Shown here: positions 1 to 9,178 of the stretch, one piece after another
Position numbering within the stretch: position 1 is the stretch's first letter
Layout of the letters: each line of letters opens with the position of its first letter
Assembly: GCA_029238785.1 (NCBI GenBank)
Contig: JAQWFN010000056.1
Location: 1-38,937 of the forward strand
Reading direction: 5' to 3'
Length of the DNA: 38,937 bases
DNA from: Flavobacteriales bacterium
GTDB lineage: Bacteria > Bacteroidota > Bacteroidia > Flavobacteriales_D > Sanyastnellaceae
The notes under the pieces: generated by a model
Told to the model about the DNA's origin: nothing
The model's input: only the letters and a program-made list of their open reading frames with translations
Database searches by the model: none
Program-made: the position numbers and the translations under genes

Positions 1-2329
1 AAGGACTCGCTTGACCAGCAAAATCATGAGCTACTTCCCATGGACCAGTTCCCGTTAGCGTAAGGTTCAACTCAAGCACATCACCTTCACAAATGGATAC
101 CGTACCGCTGCCGTCAAGTGCACTGAGCGCTGCCGTTGGTAGTGGAATGACTTGAATATTTGCGCTGGTAATATTTGTATTGCCACAAGTAGGGGCATCA
201 GTATATGCTACTTCTGTGATGGTAATATCTGTGGTAGAATTAGGGTTAAACGTTAAAACCTCACCATCTGTGTACAGACCACTGACAGGAGGATTAACAC
301 CATCATTATAAGTTACTTCAAAAGCACCTACCTGATCAATGTCTAAAACTAATTCGGCTGTTTCTCCAAAACAAATGCTCACGTCACTAACAAAAGAAGC
401 ATTTACCTCCGGTCTAACTTGAACGGTAATTTCTGAGGTTCCGGTAAAGTTACATGCTGGGTTATTGGCATCAGTAATTGATTCCAAAGTGTAGGTCGTG
501 TTCACTGCAGGAGATACCGTGAAAACGTCGCCATCATTCAGCAAGGGAACCGCTTCTAGGAGTCCGCTTTGTTCATTGCGGAGTGCGATTGTAAACGGAC
601 CAGTTCCATTGAGGTTAAAAGTGATATCGCTCGATTCTCCCAAACAAATTGTATTATCTCCGCTAATAGATCCCAAAGGCGCTGGAGTTGTTCCCACCAC
701 AAAACTTGTGTCTCGAGAGCATCCCACCAAGTCTTGGTCAACCACTGTGAGGCTGTAAGTCCCACCCACTAAACCACTAATGTCTTCTGTATTAGTTGGA
801 ATGTCCGGCCAGGAATAATCGTAATTTCCGCTTCCTCCATTAACCGTTAAATCAATGGCACCGTCATTTCCAGCGCAGGTTTCGTCATTAACAACACCAT
901 TAAATGACGATAAGGCAACGCCAATGGAGATGAGCTCACTTTGCACACAGGAGGCAGGTGCATTAAGGGCAATCACTTCAATAAGACAATCTTCACTTGG
1001 GATAATGGTTTGTGATGCGCCCGTGGCATTTAAGCCGGAAGCAGTTCCGCTAATCAGGTTCCATTGAAACTGCGTATCGCCGCTTGCTTCAAGTTGAACA
1101 GATTCACCTAAACACACCAGAGTATCTGTAAGATTAACCGAAAGACTTGGGTTTACAATAAGGTCAAGGAAGATTGTTTCTTGAGTTGGTGTTGGGCAAT
1201 TGTCATCTTCAAGAGAAACACTCACAGTAGTGCTACCTAACATTGATTCATCAGTCAAAACTCTGAATTCTCCGATAGCAGGATTATCGCCGTCTTGAAT
1301 AAAAGTTCCTCCAGGGAAGAGACTTGTAAAATCTGAACTAAGCGTAATGTTTCTGAATGAGTTGGTACTGCTTGCTTGAACAGAGAAAATCAAGCTGTCG
1401 CCCAAACAAACTTCTGCTGTTGTAGCATCTATTGCAAGTGTTGGCGCGCCAACACTTTGAATTTCTGGGGTATCAAAAACAGAGGGTGTGGTATCACAGA
1501 CCCTAACCGTAAAGGCCATGTTCTCGTGTAAAACACCTATAAAATCGCCATTGATATCAAATACATCAATTTGCACGCCCACAACATAGTTTCCGAACAC
1601 ATTGGGAGCAGTGAAGGTGATGGTTCCAGTGGCTGCATCAATTGTTGCGCCCGGTATAGGTTCATCACAAGATGAAAATGTGGGAGCGGGAACTCCTGCA
1701 GCAATAAGCGGACAAGAGAAACTATATTCTAAAAAATAGCCATAAGGATTATTGACCGAAATGGTGTGAGATACTGGATCTCCTGCACAAACATAAGGGA
1801 TCTGACCAAGTGGATCAATACTGAGACCTTCAAGGCCTAGGCCCAATAAGCACCCAGCAGAAGGGATGATACTCGTCTCAAAATAAGCTGTTGGTAGACT
1901 AGAAAAATCCATATTGATGAAATAATTCCAGTCACCATCAGACCATCGAACTGTCCAGTCGCAAACAGGGTTGAGATTCACTTCTACGTAATACTCCAAG
2001 GCTTGGGCCCCTGGTAACAAACCTCCAGAACAAGAACTATTTGCAAATTCTGTTGGACAGAGATCTGAAATCTCTACAATTGAGATTAAGTCTGCTGAAA
2101 CAGAAAAAGGCAATACCCCTGTGCAGTTACTTGGAAGAAAGAAAAAGGTTTCAGTGGGAGGTGCCAACGTTGCTCCAAAACAATCTTTATACATTGTCAT
2201 GGTAACACCATAGTTATCTCCACCTAAACACTCGTAAGTAATGTTACCACCTAAGACGTGATTTCCTTGTGATTCCAAGGCAAACGTCGTCAACAATAGC
2301 AAACAAATCGCAGTTGTTATCCTCTTCAA
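1..2329 (-). CDS. Giant secreted adhesin-like protein, 5' part (3' end beyond window)
   Basis: Open for 776 codons and runs off the left edge. An in-frame TGA lies two codons upstream (2333-2335), so the likely start is TTG at 2329, giving a signal peptide MKRITTAICLLLLTTFA. The mature N-terminus HVLGGNITYECLGG followed by MYKDCFG matches the N-terminal module of large Bacteroidota surface proteins that usually end in a gliding-motility or T9SS sorting domain; that end is outside the window. Further along are tandem Ig-like modules, and about residues 470-540 resemble a SprB repeat (DETCAGNDGAIDLTVNGGSG, then SYSW-like and GGTYSLTVVD). Many Cys pairs are present. It is inferred to be exported by Sec plus T9SS and to act in adhesion or gliding at the cell surface. 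It is divergent from the lamin-tail gene. Family assignment is good; the specific ligand is unknown. Confidence 0.85.
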   Translation of the reverse strand, partial: MKRITTAICLLLLTTFALESQGNHVLGGNITYECLGGDNYGVTMTMYKDCFGATLAPPTETFFFLPSNCTGVLPFSVSADLISIVEISDLCPTEFANSSCSGGLLPGAQALEYYVEVNLNPVCDWTVRWSDGDWNYFINMDFSSLPTAYFETSIIPSAGCLLGLGLEGLSIDPLGQIPYVCAGDPVSHTISVNNPYGYFLEYSFSCPLIAAGVPAPTFSSCDEPIPGATIDAATGTITFTAPNVFGNYVVGVQIDVFDINGDFIGVLHENMAFTVRVCDTTPSVFDTPEIQSVGAPTLAIDATTAEVCLGDSLIFSVQASSTNSFRNITLSSDFTSLFPGGTFIQDGDNPAIGEFRVLTDESMLGSTTVSVSLEDDNCPTPTQETIFLDLIVNPSLSVNLTDTLVCLGESVQLEASGDTQFQWNLISGTASGLNATGASQTIIPSEDCLIEVIALNAPASCVQSELISIGVALSSFNGVVNDETCAGNDGAIDLTVNGGSGNYDYSWPDIPTNTEDISGLVGGTYSLTVVDQDLVGCSRDTSFVVGTTPAPLGSISGDNTICLGESSDITFNLNGTGPFTIALRNEQSGLLEAVPLLNDGDVFTVSPAVNTTYTLESITDANNPACNFTGTSEITVQVRPEVNASFVSDVSICFGETAELVLDIDQVGAFEVTYNDGVNPPVSGLYTDGEVLTFNPNSTTDITITEVAYTDAPTCGNTNITSANIQVIPLPTAALSALDGSGTVSICEGDVLELNLTLTGTGPWEVAHDFAGQASP

Positions 2330-2417
2330 AATTCAGTTCGGTTATTTAGTATTCTCTTAATTAAGGCATTCGACGTGTATGAGGAAAATCCTCGCGCATA
2401 TAGATGTTTCAGTTTCG

Positions 2418-2458
2418 CTAAGATACAAAACACATTGCAGTCATCTGCAATGTCTTAG
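2418..2458. repeat. Nested inverted repeat in divergent promoter region
   Basis: A perfect 9-bp inverted repeat ACATTGCAG (2432-2440) and CTGCAATGT (2445-2453) with loop TCAT is flanked by outer arms CTAAG (2418-2422) and CTTAG (2454-2458), with a 9-nt bulge on the left side. It sits between two divergent genes for secreted proteins (starts 2329 and 2554), so it could be an operator or a 5'-UTR hairpin of the minus-strand adhesin mRNA. There is no T-run on either side, which argues against a terminator. Confidence 0.6.
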
Positions 2459-2529
2459 GATTACTCCCTATATTGTTAGCGAATGGTTAAATTTCTTTTT
2501 AAATCTGCTCCCTAGTCGTTTAAGGTTCT

Positions 2530-2537
2530 TAGCTTTG
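2530..2537 (+). promoter_or_regulatory. Bacteroidota-type -7 box for the lamin-tail gene
   Basis: TAGCTTTG matches the Bacteroidota consensus TAnnTTTG exactly and lies 16 bp before the ATG at 2554, predicting a very short leader. The -33 element is weak: TCTG at 2504-2507 with a 22-nt spacer is the best candidate. Confidence 0.5.
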
Positions 2538-2553
2538 TAGAAAATTCAAACAA

Positions 2554-3492
2554 ATGAAAACACTTCTACCTTTAATTGCATTTGTTCTAATAGGACAGCA
2601 AGTAATCTCTCAAGGTTGCAACGAACTTTTTATTTCTGAGTACTGCGAAGGATCAGGAAACAACAAAGGATTCGAAATCTACAATCCAACGGATGCGCCT
2701 ATCGACCTTGGACCATATGTATTGCAACGCTGGTCAAACGGAGCTAACGCAATGTCTGACGAAACAAATCTTGTAGGAACAATTCCAGCTTATGGTGTTT
2801 GGGTTGTTGTTAACGGTCAAACTGAAGACGTTGATCTTGGTGGAGGAAGCATCTCTCCTGCGGTTGATCCATTGATGCAGATTTATGCAAACCAATTGGA
2901 CAATCCATACCCAGCTCCAACTTACATGAACGGAGACGACGCGCTTGTGTTCATTAAGAATGGTCAGCCCATCGACATGTTCGGCAAGCCAGGTGAAGAT
3001 CCAGGTTCTGCTTGGACAGACAACGAGGCTACTGGTTACACTTCTGAAGATGGTGGTACTTTCTTAACTGCCAACAAAACCTTGAGAAGAAAATTCAACA
3101 TCACTTCTGGAGACATCGTTGTTCCTGTGACGTTTTATGCTTTGAATCAATGGGATTCTCTTCCAAGCAACACTTGGGATGGTCTTGGTTCACACGCTTG
3201 TTCTTGCGATCCTAATGCTGTTGACCCTAACAACATTACAGAGCAAACACCAGTTGAATTGGAATTGTATCCAAACCCAGTTAACAACGGTGTACTGAAC
3301 ATCGACGCTAACTATAACATCGCTCGTGTAGAGATCTATTCTCAAAACGGTCAGCGTGTAGTTGAATCAAACACTACAAGCACCATTAAGCGTCATGCAG
3401 TTGACGTTGCTGAACTTCCAAAAGGAATGTACATCGTAAATATCTACTTTGATAACAACGTGACTTTCTCACAACGTGTTATCATCCAATAA
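2554..3492 (+). CDS. T9SS-secreted lamin-tail-domain protein
   Basis: 312 residues. Signal peptide about 1-19 (MKTLLPLIAFVLIGQQVIS). Residues about 21-140 form a lamin-tail (LTD) domain, seen as LFISEYCEGSGNNKGFEIYNP followed by the typical GDDALVFIKNGQPIDMFG stretch. Residues about 235-312 are a T9SS type-A sorting domain (LELYPNPVNNG ... LPKGMYIVNI ... QRVIIQ). LTD domains in bacteria commonly sit on secreted nucleases and phosphatases, but no catalytic domain is visible here, so this may be a binding or surface-anchored partner. It is followed by an intrinsic terminator, then a TonB receptor and an HKD-family protein on the same strand. The LTD and sorting calls are firm; the role is inferred. 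Confidence 0.88.
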   Translation: MKTLLPLIAFVLIGQQVISQGCNELFISEYCEGSGNNKGFEIYNPTDAPIDLGPYVLQRWSNGANAMSDETNLVGTIPAYGVWVVVNGQTEDVDLGGGSISPAVDPLMQIYANQLDNPYPAPTYMNGDDALVFIKNGQPIDMFGKPGEDPGSAWTDNEATGYTSEDGGTFLTANKTLRRKFNITSGDIVVPVTFYALNQWDSLPSNTWDGLGSHACSCDPNAVDPNNITEQTPVELELYPNPVNNGVLNIDANYNIARVEIYSQNGQRVVESNTTSTIKRHAVDVAELPKGMYIVNIYFDNNVTFSQRVIIQ

Positions 3493-3513
3493 GCTTTATA
3501 ATTAAACACAAAT

Positions 3514-3542
3514 AGGCCGTTCAAATTGAGCGGCCTTTTTTT
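3514..3542 (+). terminator. Intrinsic terminator 8 bp upstream of the TonB-receptor ATG
   Basis: AGGCCG (3514-3519), an 11-nt loop and CGGCCT (3531-3536) are followed by a T-run to 3542. It ends the lamin-tail transcript and almost touches the start codon of the next gene at 3550. Confidence 0.85.
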
Positions 3543-3549
3543 CCTTATT

Positions 3550-6426
3550 ATGAAACGACTTCTCTTTATTCTTTGCGTCATTACACTGAGCTCTTTTGCT
3601 CAAGCACAACAAAAAGGTAAAGTATTCGGAACCGTTAAAGATGCTGGTACCGGAGAAACACTTATTCAAGCAACCATCTTATTCAATAGCACTGGTGTTC
3701 TTAGCGATTTTGATGGGAACTACAGCGTTGAGTTGCCTTATGGAACTTACACCGTTAAGGCGAGCTATGTGGGATACAATGCTATCGAAAAAACCATCAC
3801 TGTTGATGGGCCTTCAAGAGAATTAAACCTAAAGTTGTCTGGTCTTTTGCTTCGCGAAGCTGAAGTTGTTACAGATCTTATTGTCGATAGAGAAACGCCC
3901 ATTGCCGTTTCCGACATCAAACCCATTCAAATTCAAGAGGAACTTGGTTCTCAACCCATCCCAATGATCCTCAACAGTACCCCTGGTGTTTACGCCACCA
4001 TGGAAGGTTCTGATGATAATGGCCCGTCCATATCTATTCGTGGATTCAAGCAACGAAATGTTTCTGTTATGATTGATGGAATTCCCGTGAATGATATGGA
4101 AAACGGTAGTGTATTTTGGAACAACTGGTTTGGTTTGGACCTGGTTACGCAAACCATGCAGGTTCAACGTGGATTAGGAGCTTCGAAATTGGCCCTTCCT
4201 GCTATTGGAGGAACGGTTAACGTTGTAACCCAAGGTATCGACGCCAAAAAACAAACCTCAGTAAAACAAGAAGTTGGAAACAATGGATTCTTAAGAACAA
4301 CGCTCGGACACACTTCTGGGCGCCTCCCTGGAGGTTGGGGTTACACCCTTTCAGGTTCTTACCAACGCCAAAACGGTTTCATCGACCAAACCGGCTCTGA
4401 AGCCTTTTTCTACTATGGTAAAATACAAAAAGAATTTGGTAACCACGTATTGAGTTTAAGCGCCATGGGAGCACCATCGCTCAACAATGCTCGTTCTTAT
4501 CAGCAAAGAATTGTTACTCATGATAAAGATTTTGCGCAATCACTTTTTAATGGAAGCGATGAAGAATATGCCCGTTTGATGAACTACAGCCAACAACACA
4601 GAGCTATTTCTAATGGCCCAAATGCACCTGTTGTGGTGGACGGACAGCTTGTTGGATTCACACAAGACCTTTTAATTGATTCTTTGAATAACGTTTTCGG
4701 TTTTAGCTCTGAAGACGACTTCATGAACATCATGAACCAAACCAGTTTTATTGATACCAGTGGTGTTATCGACAGAGGATTGCGCTACAACATTCACTGG
4801 GGAGAACTAAATGGTGATGTGATTAATGAAAGACAAAACCGTTATCACAAGCCGCTTTTCTCCCTTCGTCATAGCTGGAGAGTGAACGATAAGTTTTTTG
4901 TTTCGAACATGGCTTACGCCTCTTATGGTCGTGGTGGTGGTACTGCGCTCGCCCCAGCTCTTGGTTTGGGAGATTATGATGAAAACGGACAAATTGATTT
5001 CCAGCGGTTTTACAATGCCAACACCACCTCTTTTTCTTCAATAGATCCTTTGTACTCCGACACGGAAAGAAAAGCCGGTTGGTTCTTGAGAAAAAACTTC
5101 AATAACCACCAGTGGTTTGGCTTGCTTTCTACCTTCCGTTGGGACAAATCGGAGAAATTCACCCTTAGTGGTGGCGTTGATTTCAGAACATACAAAGCAC
5201 AGCACTACGCTGAAGTATTCGACCTTTTAGGAGCTGATTACTACATCCCAACAAATATTCCTCAAGGTGAAGACCCCATGAAACGTGTTGGAGATCGCAT
5301 CGACTTTGGAAATGAAGTGTTTGTTAACTGGGGTGGCATGTTTGGTTTGGCCGAATACAAAACCACCCTTTGGAACGCCTTCCTTAACGTGAGCGCCGTT
5401 TATCAGGGTTATAACCGAATCGATAATTTCATCGAACCGGAAGATACCGAACGCACTGGTGCTGAAAAAGAAGCCGGCTGGAAATGGATTCCAGGTTTCA
5501 CGGTGAAATCGGGTGGTGCATATAACGTATCTGAATGGTCCAACATCTTTATGAATGCGGGGCACTTAAACAGAACTCCCGTATCTCGAAACGTGATTGG
5601 CTTTGACAACAAGTATGTAGAAAACGTAGAAAACGAGCAAGTAACTTCTGTAGAGCTCGGTTACAAGTACTCTCGCTTCCCTTTCTCAGTGAACATTAAC
5701 GGTTATTACACCATTTGGAACAACCGTCCGCTCGACCAACTCCTCAGCATCGAACTTCCTAGTGGAGAGCGAGTGAGAGCCAATGTGAACGCCATGAATG
5801 CCCTGCACCAAGGACTTGAGCTCGACGCAGCCTATAAAATTTCCAATGTGTGGTCTTTAGAAGGTTATGTTTCTTTGGGTGACTGGAAGTGGACAAGCAG
5901 TGAAGACAGCTTGGTGCTCATCGATCAAGAAACCAACCTTCCATACATCAATGCGAATACGGGTAATCCGGAAGTGATTTCCTACAATGCTGCTGGGGTG
6001 TATGTGGGCGATGCTCCTCAATTTCAATACAGCCTAGCGGTGAAATATGCCTTCAAAGGTTTTTACATTAAACCGCGATTTACCTTCTTTGATAAGTTCT
6101 ATGCCGATTTTGATCCCTTCTCACTCTTTGATGAAAATGAAGGACGTCAATCTTGGAGAATTCCTGCATACGGTTTGCTTGATATTCATGGTGGTTATGG
6201 CTTTGATTGGAAAGAGTCGAAAATCGATCTTCGTTTGAGTATTTTTAATGCTTTGAACACCATTTATATTATCAACGCACAGAATAACGATACCAATGCA
6301 TTGCCTTTCTACCGCAATGCAGGCGATCGATACAGCTTTAGACAAAATAACTTTGATGCTAGTTCGGCTAGTATTTACATGGGACAAGGAGCAAGAGCTA
6401 ACTTCTCTATCCGAGTTCGTTTCTAA
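3550..6426 (+). CDS. TonB-dependent outer-membrane receptor
   Basis: 958 residues from the ATG at 3550. An in-frame start at 3526 would lie inside the terminator stem and spoil the signal peptide, so it is rejected. Signal peptide MKRLLFILCVITLSSFAQAQ. Residues about 24-100 are a carboxypeptidase-regulatory-like beta-sandwich (GKVFGTVKDAGTGETLIQAT, then FDGNYSVELPYGTYTVKASYVGY). Residues about 120-230 are the plug (PSISIRGFKQRNVSVMIDGIPV, QVQRGLGASK). The remainder is the 22-strand barrel, ending in the aromatic residue of SIRVRF. No SusD partner is present. The next gene starts 11 bp downstream, so receptor and HKD-family protein are probably co-transcribed. It is inferred to import a product released by the secreted partner; the substrate is not known from sequence. 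Confidence 0.93.
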   Translation: MKRLLFILCVITLSSFAQAQQKGKVFGTVKDAGTGETLIQATILFNSTGVLSDFDGNYSVELPYGTYTVKASYVGYNAIEKTITVDGPSRELNLKLSGLLLREAEVVTDLIVDRETPIAVSDIKPIQIQEELGSQPIPMILNSTPGVYATMEGSDDNGPSISIRGFKQRNVSVMIDGIPVNDMENGSVFWNNWFGLDLVTQTMQVQRGLGASKLALPAIGGTVNVVTQGIDAKKQTSVKQEVGNNGFLRTTLGHTSGRLPGGWGYTLSGSYQRQNGFIDQTGSEAFFYYGKIQKEFGNHVLSLSAMGAPSLNNARSYQQRIVTHDKDFAQSLFNGSDEEYARLMNYSQQHRAISNGPNAPVVVDGQLVGFTQDLLIDSLNNVFGFSSEDDFMNIMNQTSFIDTSGVIDRGLRYNIHWGELNGDVINERQNRYHKPLFSLRHSWRVNDKFFVSNMAYASYGRGGGTALAPALGLGDYDENGQIDFQRFYNANTTSFSSIDPLYSDTERKAGWFLRKNFNNHQWFGLLSTFRWDKSEKFTLSGGVDFRTYKAQHYAEVFDLLGADYYIPTNIPQGEDPMKRVGDRIDFGNEVFVNWGGMFGLAEYKTTLWNAFLNVSAVYQGYNRIDNFIEPEDTERTGAEKEAGWKWIPGFTVKSGGAYNVSEWSNIFMNAGHLNRTPVSRNVIGFDNKYVENVENEQVTSVELGYKYSRFPFSVNINGYYTIWNNRPLDQLLSIELPSGERVRANVNAMNALHQGLELDAAYKISNVWSLEGYVSLGDWKWTSSEDSLVLIDQETNLPYINANTGNPEVISYNAAGVYVGDAPQFQYSLAVKYAFKGFYIKPRFTFFDKFYADFDPFSLFDENEGRQSWRIPAYGLLDIHGGYGFDWKESKIDLRLSIFNALNTIYIINAQNNDTNALPFYRNAGDRYSFRQNNFDASSASIYMGQGARANFSIRVRF

Positions 6427-6437
6427 TTATATCCAAA

Positions 6438-8627
6438 ATGAAAAAAATCAGTCTATTTACCTTCGCTCTACTTGCAAACCTTTGTGTTCTTGCCCAGAGC
6501 GATATCCTTGATGCACGAACCAACTTCAGCATCGGACAAGAAGTTACTGTTAGCGGAATTGTTACCAATGATGGTAGCTTAGGTTCAGTTCGCTACATTC
6601 AAGATGAGTCTGCAGGAATTGCCATTTATCCTGGTCAAAACTGGGATGGTTTTACCGAGCCAATGCCTGGAGATGAGATTACCGTTACTGGTTTAATTAC
6701 CGAGTTCAACGGCTTACTTGAAGTAGGCCCTGACCTCTCTGTGGTTAGCATCAACAGTTCAGGAAACGAATTACCAGAACCACTTGTGATTACGCCATCT
6801 CAAATGAACGAGAGTGTTGAAGGTCAATTGGTGCGTATTGATGCTGCCGTTTTTGCTGCGGGCGGACAAATTATCCAAGGAAACTCAACTTACAACTTCA
6901 CCTCATCTGGAGAAGATGGAGTTGCTTATTTCAGAACAAGCAATGCTCTTGTTGGTGAGGTGCTTACGTCTTGTGAGGCAAACATCACTGGAGTTGCTTC
7001 TCAGTTTAGTTTTGACGGTTTTGGTGGTTATCAGTTGCTATTGAGAAACTCAGACGATTTTGAAGCCCTTCAGAACATCTGCATTTCTTCTACTATTGAT
7101 CAAGACAACATCACTACTACAAGCTTCGACATCTCATGGACAACCGATGCTGCAGGTGATTCCTTTGTTGAATTTGGAACTACGCCGGAGTTAGGAGATG
7201 AAGTATATATTTCTGATTTGACAACAGATCACGTGGTTACGCTCGATAACCTTGAGCCTGGAACCATCTATTACGTTCAGGTTTCTTCTAACTTAAACGG
7301 CGAAACCACCACATCTAACATCTTGCCTTTCGCTACAGTATCGCTTTCTTCAGGTGAAATTCTAGCTTATTTCACAGGAAGCGTTGACACCTCAGTAGCT
7401 ACAGATGAGGAAGCCATTTCTTTAGGTTTCGACATGAACGATACCATTGCAGCATACATTACACGTGCTCAACACACCCTTGATATTGCGGTGTATAACA
7501 TCAACAACGACCTCATTGAAAACGCCATCAACACAGCGTATAACAACGGAGTTCAGATTCGTTATATCGCCGAAGGAAGCACCGCCAACATTGGGGTGAG
7601 TGATTTCAACGATAACATTCCTGTATTGTACAGAGAAGACAACGAAGGTTCAGGAATGCACAACAAATTCCTTATTGCCGATGCAGAATACACTGATTTA
7701 GCATACGTTTTGACCGGTTCTACCAACTGGACAGAAGCAAATTTAACGACAGACTACAACAACCTTGTGGTGATTCAAGACGAATCTTTGGCGAAAGCTT
7801 ACACCATCGAGTTTAACGAAATGTGGGGTAGTGAAGGAGCGCTTCCAGATGCACTTAACAGCAAATTTGGTCCTGAGAAAAGCATCAACACGCCTCGCAA
7901 ATTCATTATTGGAGGTTCACCTGTAGAATTGATCTTCTCTCCAACAGACGGAACCACCAATGCCATTCGCGATGCTGTTTTGGAAACAGACTACGATTTG
8001 CACTTTGCCTTGCTCGCTTTCACAAGAGACGAGATTGCAGAAGCCATGCTAGAGGTCAACAGTATCTTTGTAAACATGAACGGTATCATGGAGCAGGCCA
8101 ACAACCAAGGTTCTGAATTTGAACCCCTGAACGCTGGAAACATCCCTGTTTATTCTCATGAGGGCATCGCCAACACCATTCACCATAAATACTGCATTAT
8201 CGATCACTCTCAGCCGGCCTCTGATCCAATGGTGATTACCGGTTCACACAACTGGTCGTCAACTGCAGAAAACATCAACGATGAAAACACTTTGATTATT
8301 CACGATGCGCGTCTTGCTAACTTGTTCTACCAAGAATACAAGAAACGTCTAGATGAAGTAACCGTAAATATTGACGAAGTAAGTGCGGGTATCGATATGA
8401 AAGTTTATCCTAATCCAGCACAAAACGTTTTGAACCTTCAATTGAATGAATTGGCTCAAGAAAACATGCTCATCAGCCTTACTGATTTGAGCGGAAAAGT
8501 TGTTGGTCAATGGAACATGAACAGCAATTTCTTACAAATTGAGACCGCTGCATTTTCTCGTGGAATGTACATTTTAAGCATCCAGAGTACAATGGGTATT
8601 AAAAGTGCAAAAATTCAGCTTCAGTAA
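6438..8627 (+). CDS. T9SS-secreted phospholipase-D-like (HKD) protein with OB-like and FN3 domains
   Basis: 729 residues. Signal peptide MKKISLFTFALLANLCVLAQ. Residues about 25-115 look like an OB-fold-like nucleic-acid-binding module (QEVTVSGIVTNDGSLGSVRYI). Residues about 213-300 are fibronectin type III. Residues about 330-635 contain two complete phospholipase-D signatures HxKxxxxD: His408-Lys410-Asp415 and His582-Lys584-Asp589, each followed by GS-x-N (GSTN 427-430; GSHN 602-605). Residues about 652-729 are a T9SS sorting domain (MKVYPNPAQN ... SRGMYILSI). Two HKD motifs in one chain imply a monomeric phosphodiesterase active site, as in PLD and some nucleases. With the OB-like module a secreted nuclease is favoured over a phospholipase, but this is inference. 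Confidence 0.88.
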   Translation: MKKISLFTFALLANLCVLAQSDILDARTNFSIGQEVTVSGIVTNDGSLGSVRYIQDESAGIAIYPGQNWDGFTEPMPGDEITVTGLITEFNGLLEVGPDLSVVSINSSGNELPEPLVITPSQMNESVEGQLVRIDAAVFAAGGQIIQGNSTYNFTSSGEDGVAYFRTSNALVGEVLTSCEANITGVASQFSFDGFGGYQLLLRNSDDFEALQNICISSTIDQDNITTTSFDISWTTDAAGDSFVEFGTTPELGDEVYISDLTTDHVVTLDNLEPGTIYYVQVSSNLNGETTTSNILPFATVSLSSGEILAYFTGSVDTSVATDEEAISLGFDMNDTIAAYITRAQHTLDIAVYNINNDLIENAINTAYNNGVQIRYIAEGSTANIGVSDFNDNIPVLYREDNEGSGMHNKFLIADAEYTDLAYVLTGSTNWTEANLTTDYNNLVVIQDESLAKAYTIEFNEMWGSEGALPDALNSKFGPEKSINTPRKFIIGGSPVELIFSPTDGTTNAIRDAVLETDYDLHFALLAFTRDEIAEAMLEVNSIFVNMNGIMEQANNQGSEFEPLNAGNIPVYSHEGIANTIHHKYCIIDHSQPASDPMVITGSHNWSSTAENINDENTLIIHDARLANLFYQEYKKRLDEVTVNIDEVSAGIDMKVYPNPAQNVLNLQLNELAQENMLISLTDLSGKVVGQWNMNSNFLQIETAAFSRGMYILSIQSTMGIKSAKIQLQ

Positions 8628-8653
8628 GCTAAGCTCAAAATACTTTGACATTA

Positions 8654-8686
8654 AAAAGCCAGGTTTCATTTAGATTCCTGGCTTTT
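8654..8686. terminator. Bidirectional terminator between the HKD gene and gldH
   Basis: AAAAGCCAGG (8654-8663) pairs with CCTGGCTTTT (8677-8686). A-rich left and T-rich right flanks let it terminate both converging transcripts. Confidence 0.85.
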
Positions 8687-8716
8687 ATATTTTATTCGTG
8701 AAGCGTAATTTGAGGC

Positions 8717-9178
8717 TTATTCTATACTGAAGCCAATATTATAAATCCCGTTTAAGGTATCTTCTCTCATCGCTTGGCGCACATTCAACAAGTAAGCTCC
8801 GGTAAGCGGAAACATGACGTCTTGTTTGTACGCAATTTTATGATCAACGAGGTCGCCCAAACCTTTTCCATACCACTCTCCTGATGGTGCAGCTAGCGGA
8901 CATTCTAAAGTGTCGATAGCTTTCTTGCCGTTCGGAAATTGAAGCTCTACAAATAGAAAGAGGTTTCGGTAAGGATAGCTCCCATCGTTTCTCAAATGGA
9001 TGTAGAAATCGTTTCTCGACACCGTATCCTCCACTTCAAAATTAAATTGCTTCACATCAGCTGCTTCCCAAGTTCTATCTTCGAATTCATAGTTCTTGAA
9101 GTAAACGTAATCTGTTCCGCAAGCCCATAAAAGGCATGATGCTGCGGCCACTGCAACTATATTCAGTGATTTTTTCAT
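8717..9178 (-). CDS. gldH: Gliding-motility / T9SS-associated lipoprotein GldH
   Basis: 153 residues. The N-terminus MKKSLNIVAVAAASCLLWAC is a lipoprotein signal with acylated Cys20 predicted; the mature part begins GTDYVYFKNYEFEDRTW. Length, lipobox and the C-terminal NGIYNIGFSIE match GldH, which is required for gliding and chitin use in Flavobacterium. The start chosen is ATG at 9178, sharing one base with the ricT stop (TGATG, 9176-9180), so translation is probably coupled; a TTG one codon earlier is less likely. The gene order ricT-gldH is conserved in Flavobacteria, supporting the call. LspA at 24578-25252 would remove its signal peptide. Confidence 0.9.
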   Translation of the reverse strand: MKKSLNIVAVAAASCLLWACGTDYVYFKNYEFEDRTWEAADVKQFNFEVEDTVSRNDFYIHLRNDGSYPYRNLFLFVELQFPNGKKAIDTLECPLAAPSGEWYGKGLGDLVDHKIAYKQDVMFPLTGAYLLNVRQAMREDTLNGIYNIGFSIE

